A stretch of 64,000 bases of DNA from Onchocerca volvulus (Eukaryota; Nematoda; Chromadorea; Rhabditida; Onchocercidae), in the NCBI GenBank assembly GCA_000499405.2, contig HG738140.1, positions 2,809,024 through 2,873,023 of the forward strand, read 5' to 3'. The position numbers were made by a program, and so were the translations under genes. How positions within the stretch are numbered: position 1 is the stretch's first letter; each line of letters opens with the position of its first letter. Below, one piece after another: positions 48,274 to 63,277 of this stretch. The notes beneath the pieces were generated by a model. That model was not told the origin of the DNA and did not search any database. It saw only the letters and a program-made list of their open reading frames with translations.

Positions 48274-51200
48274 AAAGATAACAGTAATCAGTTGCAGTTC
48301 AGTAGCAATTCGAAAATTAAAATTGATTAGAATGAAATTGATTAAATTGATTTGAAAATGAAATTAATCAAAAATCGATTACTCCAATAGCAATTCGAGA
48401 GTATTTTAGAGTCCAAAAATAATTATTTTCTATAAAATGAACTAACTAAATTTAAAAATTAAAAAAACTTTCGTATTTTCTACTGTCAAAAAGTATTACA
48501 AATTAGATAAATCAAACAACACAAATCAAAAATAAATTCAATTAAAAGATGCACAATAAAGTCAATCAAAAAAAACGATCAATATGGTATTTTCTTTCAA
48601 AAAAAAAAAAAAAAACTTTAAATTTAAATTTAATTTGAATTTACATTTAAAAATGTATATTAGTTCCAATATTTTCAACATCACAAAAATTTAAATTATC
48701 TTAGTATTTAAGAACTTCTTTTTTTTTCAAATGTCAAAATAGAAAAAAGGATTTCATTATTAATTATTTCAGTTTAGGAAAAAATTTCGTTCGTAAATGA
48801 GTCAAGTGATTGTGAAAAGATTATTATTGATCATTGAAAAACGCATGACCAAAACTTTCATTAATTTATCGGAGGGAGGGGAGGGGGAGAAAATTCAATA
48901 AAAAAATTATTCAAAAAAGTTTCAAAAAAAAAATCTTTCAAATCTTACTTAAATATTTAATTTAGAAACATATAAGTATACCTTAACTATGGTAATTAAA
49001 GAATAATTTTAATTAGACTAATAATCAGATATAAAGATAGATAGTTACAATTCATGCAATTTTTTATAAGCATATGTAAATTCTAATGTTGAAACTTTTA
49101 ATTTCTTGAAAATTTAAATTTATTTACATAAGTTAAGTATTATATTACCTGAAAATAGAACTGTTATTATAACTATTTTATGAAACGATGGGGCAATTAG
49201 TTTTGAGAGAAATGATCGATGATCAAAAAGATTGGCATTTGTACATTTCATGACAATTATATAAATCTGACACAACTAATTTAATCTCGTTGATTTTTGG
49301 CCTTTTCTCATGAAACTTGTAAAATGCAGAATGCAGAATTTCCTGTTGCTTCATAACATATTTACATGAAATAATAATGTAAATATAAATATAAATATAT
49401 ATATAACTACAAAACATATAAATTTATTTGCAAATTTATTCGAATTAATACATAGTTTTATTTTTAAATATTTCATAATTTTCCGCTATATTTCATTATT
49501 TTTTTTTTTAGTATTTCGTAATTTTCAACAATATTTCGTAATTTTTTTCAAATATTTCATAATTTCCGAAATTTCGAAACATTTACAGGAATTTTTAATG
49601 CTTGATAGTACGTTGATAATATGCAAGAATATTTCAGAGAATTTCATTTAACATGACGCGAATATTCTCATATTTTGCGCAAACATGATCCTTCTTATTA
49701 GAAATTTCCATATTATAAATATTGATTATATAATTGGCTGAACTAATCTAAATTAATAATAGCTTTATGGGAGCATAATTATGTCGAGAATATTGAAAAA
49801 GAAGGATTATTATAAATTATCCATCAATCGATAATTTAAAATATTAACCACTGGTTACTATATGATAATATATGATTAGAATCATAAATTAAATTAGCAA
49901 TGATCATTTGGACTTGGACAACATAAAATTGATGATATGATTAGGGTGGACTGTTCTAAATTATCAGATATGATAAGAATCATTAATTAAATTAACAATG
50001 ATCATTAGAATTGTTTTCAACTAATTATTATAATAAACTATCCGATTAATCGATAATTTAAAATATTATTTTTTTATTATTCCGATCATATCATAAGATA
50101 TAATCGGAATCATAAATTAAATCAACAATAATCAATCACTTGAAATAGAAGCATAAAATTGAAAATGATATGATTAATTGAACTGATCTAAATCATAAGA
50201 TATGATCGAAATAATAAATTAAATTAACAATGCTCATTGAATTGGAAGTATAAAAATTTATTATTTCATTTGTAAATTTACAATCTTCGATCGTTTTTTA
50301 TAAATAAAAAATGTATAATTCATTCTGGTGATATTTATAGTATTTAAGAGTAATGCAAATAAATGTTGAATAATTTGAAATGATTCGTTGTAAAATAAAT
50401 ATTGTGCTTTCACGAAGGAAAAAAAAAAGAGAAAGTAACAAAGATCACATTTTATTCCTTCGTATTCTCAAAAATCAGCTTTAATTACAGATATTTTATC
50501 TTACTATTGTTGTTTTATTCAAAATTAAGATTGTAAAGTTGAATGATGAAAATGCAACAGAACGATTAAATTTCAATTTCTAAAAAATTGAAATTTGAAA
50601 GAAATTGATATTTCGAATTTCTATCATTTTTCCAAATGCTAAAGATTTTATGAACCAAAAACAAGGTTATTGATATGAATTTATTGATATAAATTAAATA
50701 TGATAGATTCTTTGTAAATTATTGATTTGTTGATGAAAAATCAAATATGATAAGATCTTTGTAAATAAAATTTAGCAACATTTAATTTGCAAAGATCATA
50801 TCATATTTTCTTTCTAAATGATAATGATTACTCTGCTAAGTTCTCATTAATTGCAAAAGTTTGATATGTAGTACTCGTATCGAAATTTTTCAAATTCTAT
50901 AGTCCAGTGTTAAGCAATTGTCAATTTTTCAATAATCAATAACAATCTAGTTTTTCCTTACCTATAATAGTATTTCCAAGTTCTGGGAATTTTTCAGTAT
51001 TATTTCAAACCTTCAATAAGAAAAGACTTAAGGAATCAGTTTTTTTCTTTTTTTTTTTTCATAATTTCTAGAATGAACATCAAAGTGGAAAATTCTTCAC
51101 TTCGAACATTTTCGATGTTGATTCATAAGACGTCGCAACTTGAAGACCCAAGTTCTTTTTTTTTTTTAAACGGATTATATGAAACTGACCATTTATTTTT

Positions 51201-52331
51201 TTTGATTAAAAGGCTTTGTCATATTTGTTGGCCAAAAAGTCTAAACAAAAAATAAGTTCTGATCAAAGCAACATTTTATTAATTGGCTTAACTGATTGGA
51301 CAAACTAAACAATAAAGAATAAATTAACAGAGTGGTAAACAGTAGTAATTATAAGTAAAACATATGATAATAAGTAGATTTTAGATGAATTTCTCGAAGT
51401 TTTACAAATACTTGTAATTGAACATAAGCAACTATAAACTTTAAAATATACGGATCGAAAGTTACACCATAACAAACCCTACTGCATTGTAACAGTAAGA
51501 TTCATTGCATACGCTATATTTTGAAACTTATAAACTGTCTTTCAAGCACCTAATTTTTAGAAATTTCTGCAAAGTACTGAGATTCACATTTTCAACTATT
51601 TTTTAAATAAAAATTTCAAACTTTCCTCAAAAAAATATCCCTCAGATTCTCAATATTAATAGCGCGATGAACTTTCACATTGCTATTTTTCACGCATAAT
51701 GTCGTTGATCAAAAGCGATGAAACAAAAGAATAGTTGAAATTAAAGTTCTGAAGTATACAGCCCATGAACAATTGTGAGATCTAAAAGCTATATGTAAAA
51801 AAAAAAAAAAAAAAAGCCGATAAACTTCCCGTATGGAGCAAAATCTTCATTGGTTTTTAAAACAGATTAAAAACAAAATTTTAAATAAATTTGAAAATTG
51901 TAAACATATTAGAAAAAAGCAAACAAGTCTAAGCAAAGCATTTCGATTTAAAACGAACTAAAATTCGAGTTTTCGATTAAAGTACAAATGAAATGTGTAT
52001 GCAGCTAAGAAGGCTAGAAAGTCATGAATGATCTTATATTTGCAACGTAACAATTACCCGCAATTATTCACCGCAAAGATTGTGAAAAATGGATATTCTA
52101 CATGAAGAAAATGGATTATTTATAGATATCTGCACGAAATTTCACATAAAGCTAAAATGACGGAAATTGAAAAACAGTTCAAAATGAAATAATTTCTATG
52201 GTTAAGAGATATCATTTTTAAATTTTTGATCTTTTATCAATAGGACTTCAGCAAGGAAACACGAAGTTAAGGAATGCATTTCATACGAATCTATTCTACA
52301 TTATGCACACAATTTTAGATAAAATTCCAGT
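48274..52331. other. Intergenic region between two minus-strand genes
   Basis: About 4 kb containing the promoter of the ZIP gene and the 3' UTR of the large gene at 52332-62196. No exon chain is supported. It holds a degenerate repeat (49790-50250), A-tracts and a short AT run near 49385-49400. Confidence 0.5.
49790..50250. repeat. Degenerate tandem repeat with ATCGATAATTTAAAATATTA and AATCATAAATTAAATTA motifs
   Basis: Blocks of the form ATTATAAATTATCCATCAATCG, (A)TATGAT-x-AGAATCATAAATTAAATTA(G/A)CAATGATCATT and AAAATTGATGATATGATTAG recur three to four times with spacing of roughly 100-170 bases. Divergence is substantial. Confidence 0.6.
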
Positions 52332-55300
52332 TCATTTGCGTTTTTTATTTTTGCGACGAAAACCGGCACCATTTTTGCGAGTATTATCATCATTATTGTT
52401 ATATCTATAATTCGTATAACCTGAAAATCAATGATGATTAATGATTATTATGACGATTATGATTATATATTCCCTATGAATAGGGAATCCATTAGAATTC
52501 AATTATCATAATATTATCATTCATGGATGCTGTCTTTCAGAATGGATTAAAAAAGAATATCAAGAGCTTCATGATATTTGCGAATAGCAAGAATTTCATG
52601 AATTTGCGAAAATTTGTTTCAAATATGGAAATAAAGATATACTGGAAATATTTCAAACATCACCTCGATCGTTAAAATGACGCTCTTCACTTCCTCCATG
52701 TATATTGTCTGCTGCCGATAATGGTGGCAAAGCTCCACGTCTTGGCTTTGGCCTAATAACTGATTTCCGTTCATTGTTTTGTTTATTGTGACGTAATTGA
52801 TTTTCTATTATCGCTGACATTGACCGATCTTTTATCATCCGCGTACTGGCCTAAGAATGAAGGTGGAGAAGAAGTTATGATATTTGTTATTGAGAAATCA
52901 AATGAAGCACAGATTTTTAATTACAGTCAATAAAAGAACTAAAATGGATAGAACCGTTCATTAAAATTTATTTGTATTTTAGAACAAGTAAAATGAAGCA
53001 ATAATAATATGAAATAAAATTTAAAAAATTTTGCCCAAAACAAAACAAAAGTTGTGGCTAAAAATGAAATTTGAATAAATCATACCATAAAGATTGCATT
53101 CTGTTCAGAAAGGTTATTATTGACTGGTTCTTGAATTGTTCCACTGTTCATATTAGAAATGCCTGAAAAATAAAATTCACATTTTCGAGTTTTATTTCAT
53201 GAATTTTTCTAAAATCACCTAATAAAATATTTTTTGCTTCTAGAAATATCCAAAAATGGCGCAAAATTTGTGGAATTTCTGGTGATCACATTTCGTAATT
53301 TTCCCCATATGTATTTCAAAATCTAGCTGGCCACAGTTGTCATATTGCCTCACCAAAATATGAAATAGATAAATAAATTATGATAAAAAAATAAGGGACA
53401 GTGGTGTTTGCATTTAAAAGTGAGAGAAAATGCAGCTCAAGCCAAAAGATTAGCTAACTTTGATTTGTCATTTGAAAAATTTGGACGAAACAGCAAATTT
53501 AATATTGAGAAACTAGAAATTAACTAGCAAAAACTTCAGTTCTGAATACGTTCATTAATATGAAAATACAAAAAAATAAATAAATAAACAAAATGAATTG
53601 AAGAGAAAAGTGACATCAACGTTCGCCGATCGATCTTCACTGGTTTCTCAGATTTGCACAATAATATGGTGCGCCGTCTCCCAATATTTTGATATTGATT
53701 TCACTCATGATATTTTTACAGAAACATTTTATTTTAAAAATATGATGATTTTAATTTTGCGAGTATTTTTGCCGAAAAAGCTTTCCTGAATTGTGTTCCA
53801 CAATATATTTGAGATACATTATCTATCCCACATATCTCTGTACATTCCTTGAATCTAAGTACATTTCAATAAATGATTAATTGCTGCATTCCACATTTCT
53901 TTCAATATATCGCCAATTCATCCTTATTTCTTGATTCGGATAGATTCCCAGAAATGATTTATTGTGATTGAATTAAAAATTTGCGTATTTCGTTCAAGAT
54001 TGCGACTTCTTTTTTTCTTCCATCGTGCCCAAATCTATTGCTGTTTCTAATTCCTTTCGCTAATCGCATTAAAGTTTTTTTCCTCCACTTTTAACATGTG
54101 ATTCACTTGTCATATCAGCAATCTTCGATTTCTCACTGCTATTATTTAATGTCTTCGCATGATTAATTTGTGACAATTCATTCTGTCTATTGCTGTTATG
54201 TATTTTACGTAGATGTTTTCAACAATTAAGATGTTTTTGAAATGTAGCTTTTGTCATTCTATTCCATTTCATATACTATTCGCTGATGTCTTAGAATAAC
54301 AGTTTTGATCTAACTTCCAGCTAATACAAAAGCGAAAATTCTGAGTCAATAAAAGAATTTAAAAATGCAAAAACTAAAAAAAAAGGAGAAACTTACAGTT
54401 CTATAAATAACAAATCTACATCATGCATATAAACAGACAAATGCAATGATTCGAAAAATGCTAGAATGCAGAAAATACATCTTTATGTAAATTTTTGTCC
54501 AATCGTATCTACAATATGTTAATAATATGTTAATATGACAGTCCGTTATAATTTCATTACCAGTGTAAGGATAATAGATGACTTCAGTTAATCGAAAGTG
54601 GAGAGAAACAGCAGTCTATACGCAACTTGCTATTTGTGCTTCAAATAATGAATGATGCATAAACGATTCAGATAGCAATAAAGCATCAAAGACTATTTCA
54701 TCCAAAAACAAGATAAAAAATGAGTTAAAAAATGCAATTAAAGAAAGATATAGAAATCCAATATTTTTTTTCTCACCAATCAGAAATAAATGCAACAGAA
54801 CTTCAATTTAAAATAAATGAAATCTTTCAACTACACATACAAGACTTCGAATTTCGATAAAAAACTTGCAAATTTGAAGTTACTTTAAAAGTAATTTTAA
54901 AAGTATGGAAATACATACCGATCATTTTATTTGTTTCACATTCAGTGTTTGAAACGGCGGATGTTTGTACAGAACAATCGTTCATCTCTGCTGAAGCCAA
55001 TCGCTGGTCAGGATCAGAAACAACAGAAAGCTGCTCAAAGGGCGGCTTATTATCTACCGTTTTCTCTCTTGCATCTTGATCCTGCAATGAAATGCGTTTG
55101 CAATTCCATTTACTTAAGCTGAATTTAATGAAAATGAAAATCGAATCCTCAAATCCTATTAACATTCTCCCAAATAGTTGGCAATCTTGAATTGAACAAT
55201 GCCATCAAAACATATCCATTTAGTACTTTAATAATTTAACATGTCCTTGTGTTCCTACTTTCTATATTTGCATCCAAACCCTCTGCAAAAAAAAAAAAAA

Positions 55301-58300
55301 AAAAGAAAAGGAAACGTATTTATTGGAATTAAAATGTCTCACCAATAAAGCTTTGTTGGTAATTTCATCAAAAGCCGGACCAAGTCTCATTCTTCCCATT
55401 TCAATATGAAAATTAGTCAACTGCACCAACAATATTCTCAAATAAGACGGCAACTGCAACGCATATATTAAATTTAGTGAAGTTCAATTCAATTTTATAT
55501 GCTCCAAAGTTCTAATAAATTAAAATTTCACTGAAAATTAATAAATAAAATTAGATTTCATTTCACTAAAAATATTAACGAACCCCAGTAATATGGTTTG
55601 CAAGAATAATCGCCGCAACATAAAGTTGGACCAATTGTGTCTGAACACGTATTTCACGATTGATGTTCACATTACTTAGCGTCGGCTTTGGTTCTCTGCA
55701 AAAAAAGTATCTCACTGCTAAATGCCGTTATTCTTACAAAACAATCTGCTGTAAAATAAGACCGAATCATTTTTTTTTTTTCATAGTCCTTAATACTGCA
55801 GTTCAAAATACATTTGAAGTTACTAAAATTTTAAATGGATGAAACTAGGACAATATTATAGAGAAAGCAGAATATAAATATAAAGTTTCAGAATGCTATA
55901 CTCAACATTAGTATTTTAGCGACATTGAAAATATACTATGGAATGTGGAATTTTGATAATCTAATACCATAATTCATATATAACTCAAACCATGCAATTA
56001 AATCAGAAAAGAAGTTAAATAAAGTAAATTTTGACCATGCTATATTATAATTACTAATCGGTAATGTTTATAATTTCATTTACTTGATTTCAACTTTGTG
56101 TTTTATATAGCTTCTACGTAAATCGATAATTTCCTTTTGAATATGATCTTTTGCAAGTTCACAAAATAATTTCAACAATTTCACTGCCACCTGAAAGTTA
56201 GGTAAACAATACTATTATCTAAAATGATGATAAGTCACACTGGTGAAAATGAAGCTTCCAAAAACTGTTAGCATGCAATCAAAGAACGAAACAGTTCGTT
56301 TGTGGGAATTAGAATTCAAATTTGTTATCTCGAAATACAACTTCATTAACATCAAAAGACTGTTACAATTATTGAAACCTACTTGATTTTCGATTTCCAA
56401 AACACTAAACGGAACCGCAGTCAGATCTTCTGTACTTTTTCTATCGTAATATATTGCACAAATTACAGCTTCTTGAATCAGTAACAATGGTTCAATTAGT
56501 CGAAGTCCTAGAAATAGACACTAACAATTTTATTTTAGAGGATGAAGAGATTGTTAAAGCATATCATCCAGAAACTTGTAAATTATAATATTTACAAGAA
56601 TGTTAGTGCTCCAAATCATTAAACAACCCCTAAACCCATTTGCAGACAACAAACAAATAACAAAAACCCTGTTATTATGGGTCTTCATTACAAGAAAAAA
56701 TACCATATATAATAGGTCTTTTACTTTATTTTAGAATTTTTTATTTACTAAATCAAACTTAACCGGTTTTTGTGCATATGCTTTAACAAAAATAAAATCC
56801 CAAAACTATAATAAACGGTGACAATTTAACTGAAAACTACTTAGCAAACAAGTCGAAAATTTATCGATGAAACATTTAAGCATGTTACATAGAAATCTAA
56901 AACTATTATCAACTCGAATTATAAATTGAGAAATTCAGATATTTTCGAAAAATTCAAATTAGAATTAAACTATCTTGACTGAAGAAAAAAGGAAAAAAAT
57001 GAATAGCGAACCATAAAATGAACTTTCCGAAATCTCTGTAAGCAAAGGTATTGTTTGACGTGACAGATCGATTTGATTAGCGATTACTTTAATAACTTCA
57101 ACTAAACCACTTATTTTGTTACTTGGAAAGTTATTATGATCTCGAATAACATCGACAAGTGCACCCGAAATGTCATAACCAACGATACTTACTGACGTTG
57201 AAAACCCTGAAGATGATTTCCGTTTTAAGTAATAGCACATGCCAAATCTGAATATATTAAGTAAAAAGTGCATATTTTTGACAGGATCCATGTTGGCGAA
57301 AAATTTACTGAGTAATGATAAATCCTTACCATCTTCCATTATATCCAAAGCCAATTCGGGATGAATAGCTGCCAACTCAAAGAGTTTTCGCAGGAGACTA
57401 CGACCAGAAAAATCGTTATCATCTGAATCAATTTTTACTGCTTTCAGTGTTTGTCTCTTTTCATCCTTCAAGGTCTCGTAAAGCAACGATGGGATCTGAA
57501 TTTTGAAACTCCTTTCATTACTTAAAAAAAACCTTCTAGTGTAAATATTTAACATTTCAGCAACTAAAACATCAATTCCTGATTTTCAATTCAGTTCATT
57601 AAATTGGACAAATTACATTTCAGTAACACAAAACATTTAGGAAAACCTCTGTTTGGATTCTAAAATAGCTCAGAATATTCCAGCGCCGTAATTTTGATTT
57701 TATTTTGCACGATAATTGCAAAAACTTCAACAAAATAAATAATAAAATCAAATATTTAATACACTAACTTCCTTCTTGTAAGATGTGAGGCATTTGTAAA
57801 ACCAAGAAGCCATAGCATGTCTGTAAGTCCATAACGATTTATCAAAGCAAGTGAGCAAACTATGAAATGCATCTGTCTCAATAACCAAGCCATCTTCTGA
57901 AACAAAGAATATTCTGAAAAAAGGAAAGAAAAACTACATAAAACCTTGCAGCTGCAAATTTATTAATGAAAGTGATATCATAACTGACTTTGATCAACAA
58001 AATTATCTTAATAAACTTAAAGCATGCCTTTAAGCCGTTCACCCAGTAATCGTAAGCAATCTTCGCAAGAACTGACAAGCGCATAATCGTCTTTATTTTC
58101 ATTTATTAAGTTCAGTAGAATCGAAATCAACTGCAGGATTGAGACTCCAGAACTGTTATTGATTACAACTGCATCTTTAGTCAGTTTTATACCTGAAAAC
58201 TCAATTTAATTAAAAACAAAAAAAACTATCACACAATAGAGCATTATTTTTAGCTATCGAGATATAACATTGATGCTACTGAAACGGCAAAACTAATCAA

Positions 58301-61300
58301 TCACAACTGTTTTGAATTAACTCAGAAAGTACCACATAAATATCAAGTATTTGCAAATTACTACTTTTTCTAGCATGGATTTTGGAATAGAGAAATAATT
58401 AGGAGGTAATGAAAGGATTTAGAAATAGTGAAATGGAAGCGTCAGATGATACTTTCTTACCTTGTTCAGCTTTCCAGATTATTGGAATATGTTTTGCACT
58501 AACAGATGTTAATAATTTTTTTCCAATTTCCACTGCAATTTCTTGATAAAACGTTTGTTTTAATGCAGGCAAAACAAGATGATTCAAAATGAGAGATCCA
58601 TCTATAAGGGCAAAATCAAGAATGCCACCAAAGAGTGCTGCAGAAGCTTCCATACTGTCATTTCCTTCCTTTTCTGCAACAATTTAAACATGATGATTCT
58701 ATACATCCTTGATTCTCATAAAAAAACGAAAGCAGGAATCTGGAAATAACTGAAATCACTTCATGTATAATGTGAAGGCTTCAGTATGGTAACCTTACAA
58801 AGCTTTCTATTCCAAACATATTTTTCTATCATATGTTAGCTATAGCAGAATATCAAACACTGATACGAAATTGGAGAGTTCAAATTCAAATTGGCTCAAA
58901 AATAAAAATGACCTGCTTCGTTTTTTCCATCCTTTAATAATGCATAACGCTCTCGACAAAGTGCTGCACAAATATAAACAAAATTTCGACGTTTTGCATC
59001 AGATTGCATGGATGACCGATCGACAGTCAAAATATGTCTTAAATCAAGAAAAACTTTGCGACACACTAAAAAAATTGCTTAAGATTTTAATGTGACAGGA
59101 AGTGATTTTTATCCTAAATTACTTCTACACTATAGATTTTAGAATGAAAAAATTTGTCATTTATAAATTGCAAATTACCTCAATGCAAGCATCAAAATTG
59201 GTGTTTTAAGCTTAGTACTACTGTCCTCAAATATTGCTTCCAATTCAATGTCGCAGTATTCAGGTAGTTTACGCAAAATCTGCAAAAGAACTGATTACTG
59301 AATAAAAAAAAAAATTATTAAAAAATCTGATGCTGGTATTTAAAAATATACAACGTACTCTGATAAGATTTGGTACCATTAATATATTCTCCAAACACTG
59401 TAGAAAGAGTGATATTAATGTATCAATAGGTGAAATCATTAGAAGCCACGCAACCTGCAAAAGAACTGTAAAGTAAGCATTTCTTGAATACCATAACTCC
59501 TAGTTAATTTTACAAGTAATTAAATTTCAGGTTTCAAATCGAAATGGATTCTTATCTCAGACAAGGATTAAAGAAATATGCGGAATAAATGTTTCATAAG
59601 AATAAAAGTGCATCGAATGAGTAGTGTATAACATATATAATTAAAAGCAACCTCATCAACTGCTTTCTCCAATTTAACTTGATTCGTATGAAGTTGCGCA
59701 TGATCCTTAAGATAATTGAGGAGATTTTTCATGTCTTCGTCGAAATTCTGAATATAAAAACTTTTATGAACTCGGATATTTAATATAACAAAGAAATGAC
59801 AATCAACATTGCAAGAGCGAAATAAAATCATAGGCTATCTCATCCGGCTATTACGAATATTGGACATTAAACATAATATGCTTTCACTGGCAATTCAATG
59901 TAGCATGTTTCCCATAAAATATCACATAAGATGTTTGTTTATTCGCATTCGCTGATTCAGTATCAGCGATCCAAAACTCCAAATATTGATAAATTCTTTG
60001 TAAAAATAAGTTATGGGAATTTTTTTTCTAAATTCAGAACGAAATACCTGATAGAATTTTTTGAAAGTCTTTAGACTGCCATTTACTTCTCTGAATTCAC
60101 CATAAAAATAGGTCATTATTCTACCCCAGTCCTTGCAACTACATGCAATGCATTTCAGAACTTTCAAAAATCCATCAGCAACACGACAGTCGACTATTCC
60201 TTGTACCTTGGGCAAAACAGTGCATGCTCTGTAAATTGTGATTACATTTCCTCTAAAATATTAAATATAATTAAGATGAAGTCAATTAATCTATCTAATC
60301 ATCTAGTGTAATAACTTTATAATATAGTGTCACTATACATAAGATATAATTATGTACTTGTTTCTCGAAAACATTGTGTTATTTGCGATAATCAATCCTC
60401 AATAAATATTCTAAAAGCAGATAAAAAAATACTTTTTAAAAAGAGCAAAATCAACTTTTCCAGATAAATTGAATTCGACAAGTCTACGCATTTCAAATAT
60501 GTCGAAATCGTTGGCTATAATTTGATTAATGAGTTTCTCTACAGCTTCTGTGAATTTTTTGGCACTTTCTTCAGCATCAATTTCCTGCAAATAAAATTAA
60601 TCTAATTACGAATGACCAATGACACATATAATATTTCCTTGATAAAAAAAAATAAAAATAACTAAAACTTGAAATGATTTTCTAATATTAACCCCAATAT
60701 TCGGAGTCTCTGATGCAGCGAACAAGAAAGTGTTGTACGCAAAAACTGAATTCGTTTCTTTATTGAATGTTCTCTGTAAATTTGCAAATATTGAGTATAT
60801 ATCCGAAAATTTTCCAAAAATATTCAAATAAAATCAACTGACTGACTGCTTAAGAAAACCCTCTTTTACCTGTCCATACATTTCCAAAACTGCTTTTGGC
60901 AACTTCTTCTTCAAACCATTTAATCCTGAAATGTTATTCACAATTTGTATTAACTATTAAAGAATGCAACTCAGTTATAAATATTTCCTTCAAATTTTCA
61001 CTCACCCGTTTCAACCAAAAGTTGTAGAGAAGCGTCATAAATCCTATCGAATTCGCCTATTTCATCCAATGAAAATAAATGCGGAATGGATCTGAAATTT
61101 GAAATAGAGATCAAAGAATTTCACACTCAATGAATCAAATGTTTTGGAAAAAATTCTCTTGAGTGATTTGAATAAACTTGAATAATCATTTGGATTTTTT
61201 AAAATAAATTTATTATTTAATATTAAATAGAGATCTGATCAAAACAAACACAGTATAAAAGACCTGATATCATATATTGTGTGAAAAAGAAAAAGGCAGT

Positions 61301-62196
61301 TGGAAAGCACATCTGCGAGTTTTTCCCCGCTGCATTTGTCATACAATTCCCATGATTCTTCAGTCTTCAAACTGACATTTACACTGCAAAAATTGTTTAA
61401 ATTCTTGAAAAAACTTCATCTGTAACTTTTGCTGGAGCAATATTATTACAAAAGAAAGAGTACTGATTAAACAAATACGCTTTCTATAATAAGTGAGGAT
61501 ATTTTAATACGCTTATCACTTATACTTTAATATGCTGAAACATTTCATTATTTAATTCGCAACAGCACTCATGACGAATCAAGATAATATATGATACACT
61601 AAGTAAGCAAAAAGAGTTACCTTTTCTCATTAGCATATGCGGTAATTGCACTAGCAGTATTTGTTATAATTCGCTGCATGATATCATGGATCATTCTACG
61701 AATTTTTTGCCTTTCGTCGGTGTGAAGTTCGGCATACCAAAGAGTTTCAATTAATTCTTTGAATGTCCGATGAGGCAAACAATATCTTACCAATTCATTT
61801 GCCGAAGCATACAATCCTTTGGCATTTTTTAGAATCGCAGAAAAATGTTCCAACTGTAAAAGTTATAGTTAAATTATTTATAACAAACAATAATAGAGGT
61901 TATAAAAGTAACAAAAAAGTGAAAAAAAAACTGTATCTGCAAAAAGATTTCAATTTTTATTTGCAAGAAAATCAATAGAAAAATCAATATGGTAAATCGA
62001 TCAGTAATACTTCATATTATTTGCCTAACAATATATATTATTTAGTATTGATATATATAATAATGCGGGAAAAAAAATACCTTAGTACTATATGCCTTTA
62101 TAACTGGACCATAATGAAAAAGCAGAAGTTAGTTTTTGTCAGTAAACATAAAAAGCAAACAAACCTCACTAATCGCTTTCGGTAAATCGGTTGCCA
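52332..62196 (-). CDS. Large helical protein of about 1,097 residues with a basic C-terminal tail (unrecognised)
   Basis: Twenty-four exons join with consistent phases: 62196-62164, 61853-61621, 61383-61264, 61091-61006, 60925-60870, 60773-60693, 60584-60433, 60228-60048, 59747-59652, 59454-59359, 59279-59179, 59037-58913, 58673-58461, 58192-58043, 57896-57769, 57495-57024, 56507-56383, 56190-56084, 55695-55584, 55453-55343, 55081-54919, 53162-53086, 52850-52664 and 52420-52332. Residues 1-980 are predicted helical with Leu-rich phrases (ISPIDTLISLFLQCLENIL, LLLIQEAVICAIYYD), as in HEAT/ARM solenoids; no membrane segment or signal peptide is seen. The last 150 residues are polar and disordered (Asn, Ser, Gln), then RPKPRRGALPPL and the ending RRKNKKRK, likely a nuclear signal. 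Nuclear solenoids such as FANCD2/FANCI or Virilizer are possible relatives, on weak resemblance only. The exon ending at 58043 could instead end a few codons later at a GC donor. Confidence 0.7.
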
Positions 62197-62699
62197 TTGC
62201 TAATTTAAAATATACCCTGAAAACCACTGTTTAAACTTTTTTTCGAAATTACATTTATTTCGAATTAATTTCATCCAAAATCCTTCGGAAATGTAAAAAA
62301 AAAAAAAAAATTATTGAAAAAGTGAATAAAAATAATAACCCTTATCTTCCGCTGACAACACAGTCTTATCATTAATTATAATAAGACAATAACAATGAAC
62401 AAAATCCACCTTTTGTCGATCTTAAATTTTACTGCAGACACATTAAATTACTCAACTCATATCTCTCAAAATTTCATTCTCCTCTGTTGCTTTTCAAGTT
62501 GGATCTTTATTTTTCTTATCACTCTTTTTTTGGAGACTGATAAGTTCCAAAGATAATTAAACTCCCCGGTATCAAAAACAAAACCGCCTCAATGACAAGC
62601 TTCCTTGATGACTAATCCAATAACCTAGACATCAGAGAATCATTTCTTTTACAGCCAATTTGTTTTCCTATTGTGAAAAGAATGTCTCACTAAGAGAAC

Positions 62700-63010
62700 C
62701 TCGATCATTATTTCTGTTGATCACTAATTAATTATTTCTATCAGTCACTATCTTACTGCACTGATCATCGCTTCATTACTTTCGTTGGTCACTCATTGGT
62801 CATCGGTTCATTACTTTGATTGGTCACTCATTGGTCATCAATTGGTCGTTAGTTTATTAATTCTATTGGTCACTTTATTATTTTTACTAATCACTGATCA
62901 CTGTTTCATTATTTCTACCGGTCATTTTGTTGCTTTTGTTGATCATCTGTCACTACTTCTTTATTTCTATCGGTCACTTCATTATTTCTATCAATCACCA
63001 TGTAGCCATT
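62700..63010. repeat. Degenerate (T/G)GGTCACT...TCATTATTTCTAT array upstream of the large gene
   Basis: The phrase TTATTTCTAT(C/T)(G/A)GTCACT and relatives (TTGGTCACTCATTGGTCATC, CTACCGGTCATTTTG, CTATCGGTCACTTCATTATT) recurs about ten times at 20-35-base spacing. GTCAC/GGTCA cores are the best-kept part. The array begins about 500 bases upstream of the start codon at 62196. Confidence 0.7.
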
Positions 63011-63277
63011 TAGAACATTTGTTTACTTCATGTTGTTTGGTCATTGATCAATGGACATAGTCCAGAAAATAACAAATTTTACGTATCTAAACAATTTTTA
63101 TTTTAGTGCTGCTACTATTATGGAAGACATAAATACCAGTATATATTTCAGATTTTGATATCCAAAAAATAAAAAAATAAAAAAATTCTTAGGAAATAAA
63201 ATACCTAAAAGACTTAAATGATTTTATTCGATATTGATTCCAATAAAATGGAAAGTTTGCTCATTTCAATTGATTTC

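Noticed and set aside
49150..49245. Possible upstream exon of the ZIP gene (hydrophobic SFHKIVIITVLFSG before a GTAATA donor)
   Set aside because: An in-frame stop lies upstream of the ZIP ATG at 48273 with no usable acceptor between, so it cannot join in frame.
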